Shown piece by piece: positions 25,761-36,709 of a DNA stretch of 64,000 nucleotides. The notes under the pieces are model-generated. The model saw only the letters and a list, made by a program, of their open reading frames with translations. It was not told where the DNA came from and made no database searches. This stretch comes from Methanolacinia petrolearia DSM 11571 (GTDB lineage: Archaea > Halobacteriota > Methanomicrobia > Methanomicrobiales > Methanomicrobiaceae), in contig NC_014507.1 of the NCBI RefSeq assembly GCF_000147875.1, forward strand, positions 62,001 to 126,000, given 5' to 3'. Numbering within the stretch: the first letter of the stretch is position 1; each line of letters begins with the position of its first letter. Position numbers and translations under genes: made by a program.

Positions 25761-27493
25761 ATATCCCCGGGAATATCAAAGGAATACCACGTTCCCCTTT
25801 CCGTGTTCACGGTCATCGTTCCTTTCAGCTGGTCCCTGATAAGCCTCTTGACAATAGTCAGCCCGAGCGACCCCTGCCTGTGTTTTTCATAGTCCTCCGG
25901 AAGGCCGATCCCGTCGTCCCATACGTCAAGAAGAATACGTCCATCTCTCAGCCTGAACCTGATACCAATTGTTCCGCTCTCCCTCCCGGCAAAGGCGTAT
26001 TTGACTGAGTTGGAGAGGATTTCATTGATGACAAGGCTTAACGGTATTACGAGATCTATCGGGAGCCTGTGGTTTTCGATGTCGAGCTCAAGGTTTACCC
26101 TGCAATCTTCGTAATCGCAGAGGGACTGGATGATATTGAAGGCAAGGGATGTAAAGTGCTCTTTTGAGTTGACCGACGAGATGTCATCCGCCCTGTAGAG
26201 CGATTCGTGCACTGAGGCAATTGCCCTGATCCTGTTTTCGCACATTAAAAGGGCTTCTTTTGCAGCCGTGTCCCCGACACTCCCTGACTGAAGCTGGATG
26301 ATGCCTGATATGATCTGGAGATTGTTCTTGACCCTGTGGTGCAGTTCATGGAGCAGGACGGTCTTTTCATCTAGTGCCCCGACAATCTTTTCGACCATGT
26401 TGGAGATGCTCTCTTCAAGCTGCGAGAACTCCCTGACACCGGAAGAACGAATCTCGTGATCGTAATCACCTCCTGCGATGGCATCGACGTCTTCGACAAT
26501 ATCACGTATCGGTTTTGTAAACGTCTTCGTAAGGACGATCAGAAGTGTGAAGAAGAGCGCAACAAAGATCGCATAGATCCCGAGCTGAAACAATACGACG
26601 GAGTTGATCTCGTCATTGAGCATCTTTTCATCGTAGATGAACGCTATAGCAAGGCTCATATCCGCACCGCTCTCCGGCCTGGAAAGATCGACATACCTGA
26701 TTACGGTGGCTGTACCTGCCTCGTCATCCCTGATGACGTAATCGGATTTCTTCCCGATCACCTCCTCCTTTACCAGGGCCTTCATCTCCGGTTCGGTCTC
26801 ACTGCTGTCCCCGATCAGGTTTCCGAGGACCTCGTAGAGGTCGATCGATTCAAGATAAGGGTTTAAAGGCCTCAGTTGATCTACCGTATTCCCGTACCTG
26901 AGCAGGAACCTTGCATCCTCCTTTTTTATTGCGTAAGACAGTTCGAGGATGTATTTGTGGTCGGGCGTCGGGTAATATGCATATTTCCGGATGTTTTCAA
27001 TATCCCTGACTCCCTTTGAGATCCTGTCGCCGACAAAAGAATCCCCGTTTCTGGTTTGATCAAGGAATTCGGTGAAACTGCCGGAATTAGAAAAATCCAG
27101 CCCCAGGTCGATCTCGTTTGTCGTATATGCAATAACGTTTTTCCCGTCAATTATGTAGAGATCGTACCTTTCGCCGAGTTCTTCTTTAAGGGATTCGAGA
27201 TCCATATCTCCCGGGCTGCCGCCGGATTCGTTGTAAGCCCCGAGAAATATTGCAAATGATCTCTTCATCTCTTCATCGAGGCCCATGTCGTATATCGCTA
27301 AGCCCTGGTCGACGGTTTTAACGGCATTAATTATGTTTTCTTCAGTATTTTCCTGTAAAAAAGCGTATTTTTCCTTATAGTCGTTGGAGACATCGATCAC
27401 GCTCAGGTAAAACAGCCCGGATATCAGAGGGACCGTAAGAATGATAATAAAGGTCAGCAGGCGGTAATAAAATGAAAAATCTCTCCTTGCCAT
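25757..27493 (-). CDS. Membrane sensor kinase, HisKA_2 type
   Basis: A 578-residue sensor: membrane helix (about 12-32), a large extracellular Cache-like domain (about 33-285), a second helix (about 295-320), HAMP (about 322-375), a HisKA_2 phosphoacceptor motif [17 protein letters not shown] near residue 380 and an ATPase domain ending at [10 protein letters not shown]. HisKA_2 kinases often signal to non-DNA-binding regulators. The sensor half is paralogous to that of the next kinase upstream on the same strand (shared YYPTPDHKY, motifs around the IKKEDAR/IDEDGPR region), but the kinase halves differ. TATA-like AGAATATATATT (about 27530-27541) precedes it. Confidence 0.9.
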   Translation of the reverse strand: MARRDFSFYYRLLTFIIILTVPLISGLFYLSVIDVSNDYKEKYAFLQENTEENIINAVKTVDQGLAIYDMGLDEEMKRSFAIFLGAYNESGGSPGDMDLESLKEELGERYDLYIIDGKNVIAYTTNEIDLGLDFSNSGSFTEFLDQTRNGDSFVGDRISKGVRDIENIRKYAYYPTPDHKYILELSYAIKKEDARFLLRYGNTVDQLRPLNPYLESIDLYEVLGNLIGDSSETEPEMKALVKEEVIGKKSDYVIRDDEAGTATVIRYVDLSRPESGADMSLAIAFIYDEKMLNDEINSVVLFQLGIYAIFVALFFTLLIVLTKTFTKPIRDIVEDVDAIAGGDYDHEIRSSGVREFSQLEESISNMVEKIVGALDEKTVLLHELHHRVKNNLQIISGIIQLQSGSVGDTAAKEALLMCENRIRAIASVHESLYRADDISSVNSKEHFTSLAFNIIQSLCDYEDCRVNLELDIENHRLPIDLVIPLSLVINEILSNSVKYAFAGRESGTIGIRFRLRDGRILLDVWDDGIGLPEDYEKHRQGSLGLTIVKRLIRDQLKGTMTVNTERGTWYSFDIPGDI

Positions 27494-27565
27494 TCATTCC
27501 CCGTCGAATATAATCAGAAAGGGCAATTTTAATATATATTCTTATTGTTCGTTTCAAATATTGCG

Positions 27566-29452
27566 TTATGCCTTCCTGAGGGTTACGCAGATCATAAGCC
27601 CTTTTTCGGGATGCCCTTCGACTGTATCGAGTGCCTCGACACTTCCCCCGTATCTTTCGGTTACAAGTGTCTTTACAATGAAAAGCCCGACTCCGTTGCC
27701 GTTTGCCGTCCTTCCCGAAAGGTTCTTCGTATACCTGTTGAAGCATTCCTCCTTCCTGTCGTCAGGAATTCCAGGCCCGTTGTCTGCAATGCAGATCCTT
27801 ACGTCATCGCCTGACTCCGTGACAGAGATCCGAACTTCGCAATCGGATCCTGCATGCCTTATGCTGTTTCCGAGGATGTTTGTAAACACCTCCTCGAGCA
27901 GTTTGTCGGCCATAACCTTCAGGCCGGTGCCTTCGTAGGCCACTTTTAGCGGGAAGAGGGAGATGGCGTGCCTGATTATATTATCGAGATTCACCGGCGA
28001 AAGGCTGGCATCCTTTTCACCGTTCTTCATTGCCCTCATCAGCGAGATATTCCTGATTATATCGGTATTCTGGTGAATTGCGCTGATCAGCATCTTCACT
28101 ATACTCCTGTCCTCTTCCTTTGAGAGATCCAGCATTATCTCGGCATAACCGAGTGCTGCCATATTGGAGTTGTTTATGTCGTGCGTGATTATATCAAGGT
28201 AGAAGTTTGCTTCATTGCTCTTTTCAAGCGCCTCTTTCGTCCTTGAGGCGACAATGGTCTCGAGCTCGTCATTCTGTCTCTTTATGAGCTCTTCGGACTC
28301 CCTGACTTTGCTTATGGTCTTCTTAAGACGCTCTACCATATTGGAGATGCTTGCCTCAAGGTGCGCAAACTCCTTTCCGCCCCTGCCTGTGCGAATCTGG
28401 TGATCGAGGTCGCCCGATGCGATTTTGTCAACGTCATCGACAAGATATTTTAACGGCCTCGATATGGCAATGCAGAATATGCTCAATATCAGGATAAGCA
28501 GAATACTCAGTCCTGCTATGTTCAGGAGGTCAGAATACCAGGCCGACGCTATGTTGTCTTCAAGCAGGTTTTCATCATATGTGAATGCGATTGCAAGGCT
28601 GGTATCGGATCCGATCCCGTCTTCGTAGAGATTAACCAGCCTGTAATCGGTAAATGTCCCTTTTGCCGAGTCTTCGAGAGTGACGCTCTTTTTTTCTCCG
28701 ATAACATTGTTTATTATGAATTTTCTTAGCTCTTTATCCGGTTCGTCGGGCTCACCGATTGTGTATCCGAATATATCGTACAGTTTTACGGACGTGAGAT
28801 AGGGGTTCATCCCTTTAAGCTCTTCGATGGTCCTGCTGTATTGCAGGAATTTTCTGGGGCCGTCCTCATCGATATCATAGGAAAGCTCAAGCACATATCT
28901 ATGGTCCGGGGTGGGATAGTAGGCGTATTTTCTTATGGTTTTCTCCTCGCGTATTCCCTTAACCACCCGATCTCCAACATAGGAATAACCCTCGCGGACG
29001 TTATCGAGAAATCCTGAAAAGTCTTCAAGGTAAGAGAAGTTGAGGCCGAGATCCGTAGCCATTGTGGTATAAGTTATTGTATGGGTTTCATCTATGACGT
29101 ACAGGTTGTAGTCTTCACCGAGCCCTTCCCTTATCGCTTCGAGATCTACCTGCGAAAGATCCCCTTCCGATTCGTCATAGGCACTGAGGAAGGGTTCGAA
29201 CCCTTTCTTCATCAGATCGTCGAGTCCTTCGTCATAGACCGTCAGGCCCTTGTCGACTACTATTAATGTCTCGATTATACTCTGTTCAGTGTTGTTTTTG
29301 AGGAGATCAAAATTGGAGTTATATTCTTCGGATACGGATTTGTAGCTGTCATATGCCAGGCCCAGTGATATAGGAATGACTATCAATATGCATATTATCA
29401 ATAAAAGCTGCAAAAAAGACAACTTTTCAGAAAATTTGTTTTTGATACTCAT
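27566..29452 (-). CDS. Membrane sensor kinase, paralogue of the downstream kinase
   Basis: This 628-residue sensor has the same plan: a helix near 12-32, a Cache-like extracellular domain (about 33-290), a helix near 293-318, HAMP, a coiled linker, a HisKA-like dimerisation domain with H in DIITHDINNSNMA (about residue 424) and a full ATPase domain (DNGPGIP, NGVGLFIVK). The phosphoacceptor HDINN form is common in methanogen kinases. The extracellular half is clearly duplicated from, or ancestral to, the kinase at 25757, so both probably sense the same or related ligands with different outputs. No receiver domain is attached. Confidence 0.9.
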   Translation of the reverse strand: MSIKNKFSEKLSFLQLLLIICILIVIPISLGLAYDSYKSVSEEYNSNFDLLKNNTEQSIIETLIVVDKGLTVYDEGLDDLMKKGFEPFLSAYDESEGDLSQVDLEAIREGLGEDYNLYVIDETHTITYTTMATDLGLNFSYLEDFSGFLDNVREGYSYVGDRVVKGIREEKTIRKYAYYPTPDHRYVLELSYDIDEDGPRKFLQYSRTIEELKGMNPYLTSVKLYDIFGYTIGEPDEPDKELRKFIINNVIGEKKSVTLEDSAKGTFTDYRLVNLYEDGIGSDTSLAIAFTYDENLLEDNIASAWYSDLLNIAGLSILLILILSIFCIAISRPLKYLVDDVDKIASGDLDHQIRTGRGGKEFAHLEASISNMVERLKKTISKVRESEELIKRQNDELETIVASRTKEALEKSNEANFYLDIITHDINNSNMAALGYAEIMLDLSKEEDRSIVKMLISAIHQNTDIIRNISLMRAMKNGEKDASLSPVNLDNIIRHAISLFPLKVAYEGTGLKVMADKLLEEVFTNILGNSIRHAGSDCEVRISVTESGDDVRICIADNGPGIPDDRKEECFNRYTKNLSGRTANGNGVGLFIVKTLVTERYGGSVEALDTVEGHPEKGLMICVTLRKA

Positions 29453-29632
29453 TAGTGCCCGACCAATATGTATTACAATTCTTCTTCCCGGGTTGGCATA
29501 ATAATTGCGTTTTTTATTTGATTCTCAGGAAGGCAAAAATAATCGATCGGGGCTATTTGGAGGTTAATTTTTTGGATGCAGTAAATGTTTGGAGAAAAAA
29601 GATGAATATTTAGTTGAATTTTATCGCGCTTT
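29453..29632. other. Non-coding gap between thermosome gene end and sensor kinase start
   Basis: About 180 bases of AT-rich DNA with short T-runs (GTTTTTTATTTG near 29508). It contains the promoter of the minus-strand kinase and the 3' flank of the thermosome gene. I see no gene, repeat or RNA in it. Confidence 0.5.
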
Positions 29633-31288
29633 TTACATCATGGGGGGCATGCCGCCCATTCCACCCATACCGCCCATGCCTTCCATATCCTCGGGGCCTG
29701 GTGCGCCGCCGCCCATCTTGGATGCAGCGATGACATCGTCGATCCTGAGGATCATGACTGCGGCCTCTGCGGCCGATGCAATTGCCTGGGTCTTTACACG
29801 CATGGGTTCGACTACGCCTGCCTTGAGCATATCGACTGCCTTTGCCTCGAATACATTGAGACCGGCTGTTTTCTTTCCGTTCTCGTGCTCCGAGCGGAGT
29901 TCGACGAGCATGTCGATCGGGTCGAGACCTGCGTTCTCTGCAAGTGTCCTCGGGATGATCTCAAGTGCGTTCGCGAATGCCTCGATTGCAAGCTGTGAAC
30001 GGCCTTCCTGTGATGCCGCAAATTCACGGAGCCTGAGCGAGAGTTCTACCTCGGGTGATCCGCCGCCTGCAACGAACTTCTTGTCCTCTACTGCAACGCC
30101 GACTACACGGAGTGCGTCCTCGAGTGCACGGTCCAGCTCATCTACAACGTGTTCCGTTCCGCCGCGGACGATAAGTGTGCATGCCTTCGGGTTGTCGCAC
30201 TCTGTAACGAAGATCATCTCTTCGCCGCCGACCTTCTTCTCCTCGACAAGTCCTGCCTTACCGAGTTCTGCTGCATCGATTGCATCGATCGATGAGATGA
30301 CGGTTGCGCCTGTTGCGCGTGAGAGCTTTGTCAGGTCCGACTTCTTGACACGGCGTACTGCAAGGACTCCTGCCTTTGCGAGGTAGTGCTGTGCGATGTC
30401 GTCGATTCCCTTCTGGCAGACGAGAACGTTTGCGCCTGATTTGACGATCTTCTCTACGATCGTCTTGATCATCTTCTCTTCCTCGTCGAGGAACATCTGA
30501 AGCTGGTCGGGCGATGTAATCGAGATCTCTGCGTCGACTTCAGTCTTCTTGAACTCGACCGGTGCATTGAGGAGAAGGATCTTTGCGTTTTCGATCTTCT
30601 TCGGCATGCCGGGGTGGACACGCTCCTTGTCGATTACGACTCCCTCGATAATCTCCGAGTCCTCGATTGTGCCGCCGACCTTCTTCTCGACTTTTACGAA
30701 ATCGGTGTCGACGGTTCCGTCCTCATCGGCGATCATCGTGATTGCCTTGACGACGAGCTCGGTGAGCTTGTCCTTTGCGGCCTCTGCTCCCTTGCCTGTC
30801 ATTGCGGTGTCTGCAATCTTTGTAAGCATCTTCTTGTCGGTTGGCTTGACATCGATTGCGAGTTCCTTGATGAGTTCCTGTGCCTTGTCTGCTGCGAGCC
30901 TGTACCCGTGTGCGATGACCGTGGGGTGAACGTCCTGGTCGAGAAGCTCCTCTGCTCTCTTGAGCAGTTCGCCTGCAACAACGACTGCGGTTGTGGTTCC
31001 GTCTCCTACCTCGTCGTCCTGGGTCTTTGCGACCTCGACCATCATCTTTGCGGCCGGGTGCTCGATGTCCATCTCTTTGAGGATGGTCACACCGTCGTTC
31101 GTGATTACCACGTCACCGATGGTGTCGACGAGCATCTTGTCCATGCCCTTTGGTCCGAGTGTTGTTCTTACTGCACTTGCAACAGCTTTAGCAGCTGCGA
31201 TGTTCCCGCTCTGGGCGTCGCGGCCGCGTGTACGCTGGCTGCCTTCCTTAAGGATAAAGATAGGCTGTCCTCCAAGATTTGCTGCCAT
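29633..31288 (-). CDS. thsA: Thermosome subunit (group II chaperonin)
   Basis: The 551-residue chaperonin subunit assembles into double rings that fold proteins with ATP. The nucleotide motifs [13 protein letters not shown] (about residues 42-54), NDGVTIL and GDGTTTAVV (about 96-104) are intact, as is [10 protein letters not shown] near the C-terminus. The end is the usual flexible GGM repeat ([13 protein letters not shown]). The codon use is strongly biased towards a few codons compared with neighbours, as expected for an abundant protein. It has its own consensus promoter at 31333-31342. Whether it is an alpha or beta subunit cannot be told from sequence alone. Confidence 0.97.
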   Translation of the reverse strand: MAANLGGQPIFILKEGSQRTRGRDAQSGNIAAAKAVASAVRTTLGPKGMDKMLVDTIGDVVITNDGVTILKEMDIEHPAAKMMVEVAKTQDDEVGDGTTTAVVVAGELLKRAEELLDQDVHPTVIAHGYRLAADKAQELIKELAIDVKPTDKKMLTKIADTAMTGKGAEAAKDKLTELVVKAITMIADEDGTVDTDFVKVEKKVGGTIEDSEIIEGVVIDKERVHPGMPKKIENAKILLLNAPVEFKKTEVDAEISITSPDQLQMFLDEEEKMIKTIVEKIVKSGANVLVCQKGIDDIAQHYLAKAGVLAVRRVKKSDLTKLSRATGATVISSIDAIDAAELGKAGLVEEKKVGGEEMIFVTECDNPKACTLIVRGGTEHVVDELDRALEDALRVVGVAVEDKKFVAGGGSPEVELSLRLREFAASQEGRSQLAIEAFANALEIIPRTLAENAGLDPIDMLVELRSEHENGKKTAGLNVFEAKAVDMLKAGVVEPMRVKTQAIASAAEAAVMILRIDDVIAASKMGGGAPGPEDMEGMGGMGGMGGMPPMM

Positions 31289-31332
31289 ATTAGTAACTCC
31301 TATATTATGTCTTAAAAATGTGGTTAGTAGTT

Positions 31333-31342
31333 CTATATAAAG
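31333..31342 (-). promoter_or_regulatory. TATA box of the thermosome gene
   Basis: CTTTATATAG on the minus strand is close to the archaeal consensus, about 50 bases before the ATG. GGAG follows 8-11 bases before the start codon. It lies just after the stop of the upstream HTH regulator gene, so the thermosome is transcribed separately. Confidence 0.7.
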
Positions 31343-31343
31343 A

Positions 31344-32264
31344 TTATTGATCTTCGATCAGCTCGATGAACTCGGACCCCTGAGTAAGATCTGAGAGCAT
31401 GTCCTCGCCGATAATAAGTGTTTTCCCGATGCGTTTTTTCTTCTTGTAGTCCGTCAGGACACATACCGCCCGCGATTCGGTTATCTCGGATATATTGCCG
31501 ATTAGACCGGCGTGCCTGATCGTCTTCTGGGCGGTTCCGTACCCGGTGAGTATGGTCTTCTTCTCGTAGACCGCGAGCGCGTCGAAGGGGGCCCTGCACA
31601 TGGTATGCGTCTCGATCCCGATTCTCCTGAAATCCGGGGGGAAATTGTCTTCGTGCTCCTTTTGCTCCGATTTTTTCGCCAGATCGGAGGATTTTTTCAG
31701 TATGTCTATGGCTTCGACGATAGCTGCGTCGAAAAGCTCTTCGAGGCGGATCGCGATATCGAGTGTCGTGCTCATCCCGCTCTCGTACTTGGATATGGTT
31801 CTTCTCGATACGCCGAGCGAGGAGGCAAGGTCCCCGAGCGAAAGATTCCGGCTTTCGCGCAGATCCCTTAGTTTTCCGCCGTTGATATTGACGTAAAGCC
31901 CGCCGGGCTGTGCGAACACGAGCGGAGGGACTTCATCCACGAGAAAATCATAGAGAGTCTTCGAGTTCGTAGCGACGATCCCGTGCCGGATATACACCGC
32001 ACCCCTCTCGAGCTCAGAGTCCCTGGCCCGCTCCCCCACTATAATCGGCGTCGCATCAAGGTGATGAGCGATGAGCGCAAGATCGTGTGCACTCTCCTCG
32101 CCCACGCTGTCGATGTGGGGAACGACCTTTATGACAAGCAGCTTTGCATCCTTTCGCGCGATAATGTCGAAGCTCCTGGGCCTTATTCCGCACCTCTCCG
32201 ATACGTTGTAGCCCGCCATTATCAGCACGCTGATTACAGTCTGCACGAGTCTTTCCTGGGACAT
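31344..32264 (-). CDS. Archaeal Cro/C1-type HTH regulator (MJ0558-like family)
   Basis: The 306-residue protein has an N-terminal nuclease-fold-like domain (about residues 1-115, [17 protein letters not shown]). A central Cro/C1 HTH (about 130-185, [32 protein letters not shown]) and a C-terminal ligand-like domain follow. This layout defines a conserved archaeal family annotated as putative HTH-type transcriptional regulators; targets are not known to me. It sits directly upstream of the thermosome gene but transcription appears separate. It is divergent from tiaS over about 125 bases. Confidence 0.88.
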   Translation of the reverse strand: MSQERLVQTVISVLIMAGYNVSERCGIRPRSFDIIARKDAKLLVIKVVPHIDSVGEESAHDLALIAHHLDATPIIVGERARDSELERGAVYIRHGIVATNSKTLYDFLVDEVPPLVFAQPGGLYVNINGGKLRDLRESRNLSLGDLASSLGVSRRTISKYESGMSTTLDIAIRLEELFDAAIVEAIDILKKSSDLAKKSEQKEHEDNFPPDFRRIGIETHTMCRAPFDALAVYEKKTILTGYGTAQKTIRHAGLIGNISEITESRAVCVLTDYKKKKRIGKTLIIGEDMLSDLTQGSEFIELIEDQ

Positions 32265-32388
32265 GATACCTTCAGTTTACAATTAATCTTCTTATGTTTA
32301 AGTGATCTATATTAAATTTGTACCTTTTCCATTTATAGAAAAAGAACTTTGGATGGTGACATGGCCGGGTGAATCCGGCAGGTTTTAG

Positions 32389-33606
32389 ATGCTTATTGGA
32401 ATAGACGATACCGACTCTCCGGCAGGAATGTGCACAACATATCTTGGTGCGGTCTTTGCAGGAAAACTTCGTGAAGAAGGCTATTCGGTTGATTCCATGA
32501 CCCTTGCAAGACTCAACCCCAATGCACGCTACAAGACGAGGGGCAATGCGGCGGTATGCATCGAAACCAATGCAGGCGAGAAGGGCTTCGATCTTGCCTG
32601 CAGCCTAGTGGACGAGCTTGCGGATCTCTCCTGCGAAAGAACGAATCCCGGTGTCGCTATGGCCGAATCACCTCTCCCGTCATGGTTTTACACAAAAGCG
32701 GTAACGGATTTTCTCACGATAGAAGAGGCTGCCGAATTCCTCGATGAAAACGGTGCCGTATACAAGGGATGGAAGAACGGGAGGGGTCTCATAGGTGCAG
32801 CTGCGGCACTCTCAGCCTCTTTCGATGACTCTACATACGAACTGCTTGCATACAGGCACCACGAAGAGAAAGGAGAGAGGATCGTCGATCGCGGGAGTAT
32901 CTTCCTTGCCGAAGAGAAGACGTATCCGCATACCTGGGACTCGGTCGACTTCGGAAATAATGTCGTCGTCTGCGTCCCTCACACGCCCGATCCCGTTCTC
33001 TACGGGATCAGGGGCGAGTCCCCGGAATGGGTAAAGAAAGCGGTGTCATATATCAAATCCGAAGAGCCGTTCATCACCGCGCTTTACAGGACAAACCAGG
33101 GGACGGATGCACACCTGCTGGACGCACGGATCGCGGACATAAAGGAAGATCGATCATACCGGATCAGGGGAAATGTTTCCTCCTCCCCTTCGACCGGTGA
33201 AGGAGGGCATGTATCGTTCTTATTATCCGATGAACCGGGAATATCTGTCCGCTGTATGGCCTACGAACCGACGAAGGAATTCAGGGATGTCGTCCGTAAA
33301 CTCATTCCTGGGGATGAAGTCACTGTCTGCGGGAGTTTTAAGGGCGGAAGCATCAACCTCGAAAAGATTGAGGTAATATCCCTTGCGGAGAAGACATTTG
33401 CGAAACCTCCCGTCTGCTCCTGCGGAAAGAGAATGACGAGCGCCGGTACAGGGAAGGGCTACAAGTGCAGGAGATGCGGTGAGAAGTCCGGTGAAGCCGA
33501 GATAGTACATATTGAAAGGGAGCTTCCACTTGGCTGGTACGAGGTTCCGCCGGTTGCACGCAGGCACCTTTCAAAACCGCTTGTGAGGAGCAGGGCTAAA
33601 AATTGA
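32389..33606 (+). CDS. tiaS: tRNA(Ile2) 2-agmatinylcytidine synthetase
   Basis: The 405-residue TiaS attaches agmatine to C34 of the AUA-reading tRNA-Ile using ATP, an archaeal equivalent of bacterial TilS. The N-terminus has the signature IGIDDTDSPAGMCTTYLG. An OB-fold region (about 250-330) and a C-terminal zinc ribbon (CSCGKRM...CRRCG, about 343-366) complete the normal length. A small hairpin GCCGG/CCGGC (32364-32379) lies just before the ATG, where it could affect translation. Confidence 0.95.
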   Translation: MLIGIDDTDSPAGMCTTYLGAVFAGKLREEGYSVDSMTLARLNPNARYKTRGNAAVCIETNAGEKGFDLACSLVDELADLSCERTNPGVAMAESPLPSWFYTKAVTDFLTIEEAAEFLDENGAVYKGWKNGRGLIGAAAALSASFDDSTYELLAYRHHEEKGERIVDRGSIFLAEEKTYPHTWDSVDFGNNVVVCVPHTPDPVLYGIRGESPEWVKKAVSYIKSEEPFITALYRTNQGTDAHLLDARIADIKEDRSYRIRGNVSSSPSTGEGGHVSFLLSDEPGISVRCMAYEPTKEFRDVVRKLIPGDEVTVCGSFKGGSINLEKIEVISLAEKTFAKPPVCSCGKRMTSAGTGKGYKCRRCGEKSGEAEIVHIERELPLGWYEVPPVARRHLSKPLVRSRAKN

Positions 33607-33638
33607 AATATTATAATAAGAAAAATTAGGTAAGGATT

Positions 33639-34757
33639 ATGTTTATTTTTATAATATCTATCGTATTATTGTTAATTTCAGGATTCCCTTATCTATACTA
33701 TCTTCTCGGAATAAAATTCGGGAAAAAAACACTCCCGGTAACAGTTTTAAATGAAGATCAATATCCGCCCGTCAGTGTGATCATATCTGCCTACAACGAA
33801 GAAAAGATCATCGCGGAAAGGCTTGAAAACCTGATCGAAGGGGGCTACTCCCTGGAAAAATTCGAGCTTATATTCATTGACGACAATTCTTCCGACAATA
33901 CGAAAAAGCTTGCCGAATCCAAACTGGCGGATTTAGGAGTTAATTACAGGATATTTTCAAACGATTCCAGGAAAGGAACGAACAGATCATATAACTTTGC
34001 TCTTGGAATAGCCGAAAACAATATCGTGGTTACAACCGATGCGAACAAATTTTTTGAGAAGGATGCACTCAGGGTCCTGATCTCACGGCTTTTATCAGAT
34101 GACCGGATTGCAGCGGTATGTGCCGAAACGAAACCATTTGCCAAGTCTGCAAAAGAGAGAACCGGAGGAATGGAGAGTGTCTACAGGGGTTTCTACGGCC
34201 GGATGTGCGACTGGGAGAGTGCGAACGATTCCACGTATAATTTCAACGGATCTCTCGTTGCATTTAAAAAGGATATTATCGGTTCTATAAAGGAGAACAA
34301 AGGGGCCGATGACGCGAATACGGCATTTGAAGCGATAAGGAAGGGTTACCGTGCGGCATATGTCATGGATGCGGTAATATACGAAAAAATCCCCCCCAAT
34401 ATCCACAAACAGTATAAACAGAAGGTTCGGAGAGCGAAGAGGCTCATAGAGGCTACATTGTCGAATCTCGACCTCTTGGGAGAAAAGAGGATCTTTTCCC
34501 GGAGATTTTACCCGGTGAGGATAATGATGTATGTTACGTCGCCGTTTCTGTTCCTTCTTGGCACCGTGCTGTTCTTCATATCGTTGTTTATTTTTAACGC
34601 AATAGCCGCTACACTTCTTCTGGTTCTGTTGCTGCTGTTTGTTTATGCAAAAAAGTCTTCTTTTATCTCTTCGTTTATTATAAACCAGATATACCTGTTA
34701 CTGGGTCTGCTTAATATCAGAAAGGACATGAGAACCTGGGAGAGTACATCTGTTTAA
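33639..34757 (+). CDS. Membrane glycosyltransferase, family 2
   Basis: A 372-residue protein with one N-terminal membrane helix, a GT-A catalytic domain (VSVIISAYNEEKIIAERLENL, FIDDNSSDNT, VVTTDANKFFEKDAL with the DxN/DxD-like metal site, and a late KVRRAKR in place of the QxxRW motif) and two or three C-terminal helices. It resembles processive or polyprenyl-linked family 2 transferases. It lies beside asnB and aglB, so a role in surface glycan or S-layer glycosylation is likely. It is convergent with asnB, with eight bases between. Confidence 0.85.
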   Translation: MFIFIISIVLLLISGFPYLYYLLGIKFGKKTLPVTVLNEDQYPPVSVIISAYNEEKIIAERLENLIEGGYSLEKFELIFIDDNSSDNTKKLAESKLADLGVNYRIFSNDSRKGTNRSYNFALGIAENNIVVTTDANKFFEKDALRVLISRLLSDDRIAAVCAETKPFAKSAKERTGGMESVYRGFYGRMCDWESANDSTYNFNGSLVAFKKDIIGSIKENKGADDANTAFEAIRKGYRAAYVMDAVIYEKIPPNIHKQYKQKVRRAKRLIEATLSNLDLLGEKRIFSRRFYPVRIMMYVTSPFLFLLGTVLFFISLFIFNAIAATLLLVLLLLFVYAKKSSFISSFIINQIYLLLGLLNIRKDMRTWESTSV

Positions 34758-34765
34758 ACCGTTTT

Positions 34766-36571
34766 TTAGGGGAAGAAGATCCTTAGCCAGAGTTCGGTGC
34801 ATACAATCCTCCAGATCTCGGATGAATACTGCTTTTTACCTGCAATAAAGTCGTTGTAATCGGCGGTTACCATTTTGGAGTCCCAGTACTTTCTCGATGA
34901 AAATGACTCGGACCCAAGGACTTCGAGGATATGATCCTTAAGGCTTCCCTGCATCCAGACTTCTTCGGGCGTGGAAAAGCCTTTCTTGTCCATTCTGCAC
35001 CGGATCGATTCGGGAACCAGGTCTTTGATGGATTTTCTGAAGATGAATTTTGTAACCCCTTTTCTGATTTTTTTATCCGCAGGAAGGCTGTTTGCAAAAT
35101 TCACGACCCTGTAGTCAAGAAACGGGACTCTCGCTTCGACGGAGAAGGCCATCGACACCCTGTCCTCCCAGTGTAGCAGATAAGGAAGGTTCGTACTTGT
35201 TAAATCGGTCATCAGCGATTCGTTCAGGTTTCCCTGGTAACGAACCAGCGGCTCCTCAAATCCCTTTATGAGATCCCGCCTCTGTTTGCGGACAAAATAC
35301 TGCCTGACGGCATAAAAGAGAAAACCCGAGTGACGCCTCAGAACACCAAGGGATTCCGAAGCGGCTGTTAAGAAATGTTTTCCATGTAACAGGCTTGAGA
35401 TATGGCAGTATATATATGCGAGATAGCCGGCGAATATCTCATCTGCACCTTGCCCGTCAAGGACAACCTTAACCTGCTTTGAGAGATCCCTCATAACGCA
35501 GTACTGGGAGTAAAGCGTAAGCTGCATGAACGGTTCGTCGTTCGAATAGATGAGATGGCCGAGATCCTCCCATAAATCCTCGGGATTGGGCCTGGTGTAA
35601 TATGCGTCAACTTTTAGAAAATCAGTGACTATTTTGACGTACTCGCTCTCGTCAAATTTTTTTTCCTCAAAAACAGCAGAAAAAGTTTTCTGTTTTGGAG
35701 CACCGGGGCAGTTCTCCTTAAGCAGCCTGTTAATCAGGGCAGTGATCGTGGACGAATCCAGACCGCCGCTGAGACATGTGCCGGTAGGGACATCGCTTCG
35801 AAGATGTATCTTCACAGAATCTTTCAGGAGTTCCAAAAGCTGTTTTGAATCTTCCGTGTCGGTCTTGTGATCGGATATTATTTCATTGCTCTTTTCCGTG
35901 TGCCAGTAACAGAATGCTTCGGGCTGGCAACCTGCCCGGATCTGCATATAATGGCCTGCAGGGAGCTGAAAAATCCCATCAAACATCGTTTCGTTGGTGT
36001 GATCCGAAAGGCCCCATTTCAGGAAATTTATAAGCTGTTTTTCGTTCGGTTCTTTGCCTACACCCTGGTAGCAGCGCAAAGCCTTTATTTCAGATGCAAA
36101 AATGAAGTTGTCATCCTTTATCGCATAATAAAATGGCTTAATCCCTAACCTGTCGCGTGCGCAGAAGAGTTCCTTTTTATTTCCGTCCCAAATGGCAAAC
36201 GCCCACATGCCGTTAAACTTTGAAAGGCAGTCGGGCCCCCATTCCTCATAACTATGAATGATGACCTCGCTATCAGTTTCTGATTTGAAAATGTGTCCAA
36301 GGCTGGTCAATTCTGTCTTTATATCCGGATAATTATAGATTTCTCCATTGAATATCAGCCAGAGGGAATCATCCTCGTTTGTCATTGGCTGTCTGCCTTC
36401 TTTTGACAGATCGATAATGGAAAGACGGCGGTGGGCAAGGCCTATCTCATCTTCAATAAAAAAGCCGGAATCGTCAGGGCCCCTGTGCGTAAGAACTTCC
36501 GACATCGATCTCAGGCATTTTTCATCGGCCGGTTTTCCTGAAATATTGAATAGTCCTGCAATTCCGCACAT
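34766..36571 (-). CDS. asnB: Glutamine-hydrolysing asparagine synthetase
   Basis: The 601-residue enzyme starts with the N-terminal glutaminase nucleophile Cys2 (MCGIAGLFN), which fixes the start codon. The glutaminase domain covers about residues 1-200. The synthetase domain follows, with the ATP pyrophosphatase loop CLSGGLDSST near residue 265 and DGQGADEIFAGY. Its place between a glycosyltransferase and aglB leaves the option that it amidates a sugar acid of the N-glycan, as AsnB-like enzymes in polysaccharide clusters do. Plain asparagine synthesis is the default reading. Confidence 0.92.
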   Translation of the reverse strand: MCGIAGLFNISGKPADEKCLRSMSEVLTHRGPDDSGFFIEDEIGLAHRRLSIIDLSKEGRQPMTNEDDSLWLIFNGEIYNYPDIKTELTSLGHIFKSETDSEVIIHSYEEWGPDCLSKFNGMWAFAIWDGNKKELFCARDRLGIKPFYYAIKDDNFIFASEIKALRCYQGVGKEPNEKQLINFLKWGLSDHTNETMFDGIFQLPAGHYMQIRAGCQPEAFCYWHTEKSNEIISDHKTDTEDSKQLLELLKDSVKIHLRSDVPTGTCLSGGLDSSTITALINRLLKENCPGAPKQKTFSAVFEEKKFDESEYVKIVTDFLKVDAYYTRPNPEDLWEDLGHLIYSNDEPFMQLTLYSQYCVMRDLSKQVKVVLDGQGADEIFAGYLAYIYCHISSLLHGKHFLTAASESLGVLRRHSGFLFYAVRQYFVRKQRRDLIKGFEEPLVRYQGNLNESLMTDLTSTNLPYLLHWEDRVSMAFSVEARVPFLDYRVVNFANSLPADKKIRKGVTKFIFRKSIKDLVPESIRCRMDKKGFSTPEEVWMQGSLKDHILEVLGSESFSSRKYWDSKMVTADYNDFIAGKKQYSSEIWRIVCTELWLRIFFP

Positions 36572-36709
36572 CGTTATGTATATTTTTGTTCTTCTGATAA
36601 TTATTGTATTGGGGATTATATCTTCTGAACTTTATTTTATTAATGGTATCTTCCTTAAGACAATAATATAATAGCCTTTGCTTGAGATAATTCTTAGGCA
36701 GGAGATAAT

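Noticed and set aside
29182-29200. GGGTTCGAACCC resembling a tRNA T-arm
   Set aside because: It lies inside the coding sequence of the sensor kinase, and no acceptor, D or anticodon arm is found around it.
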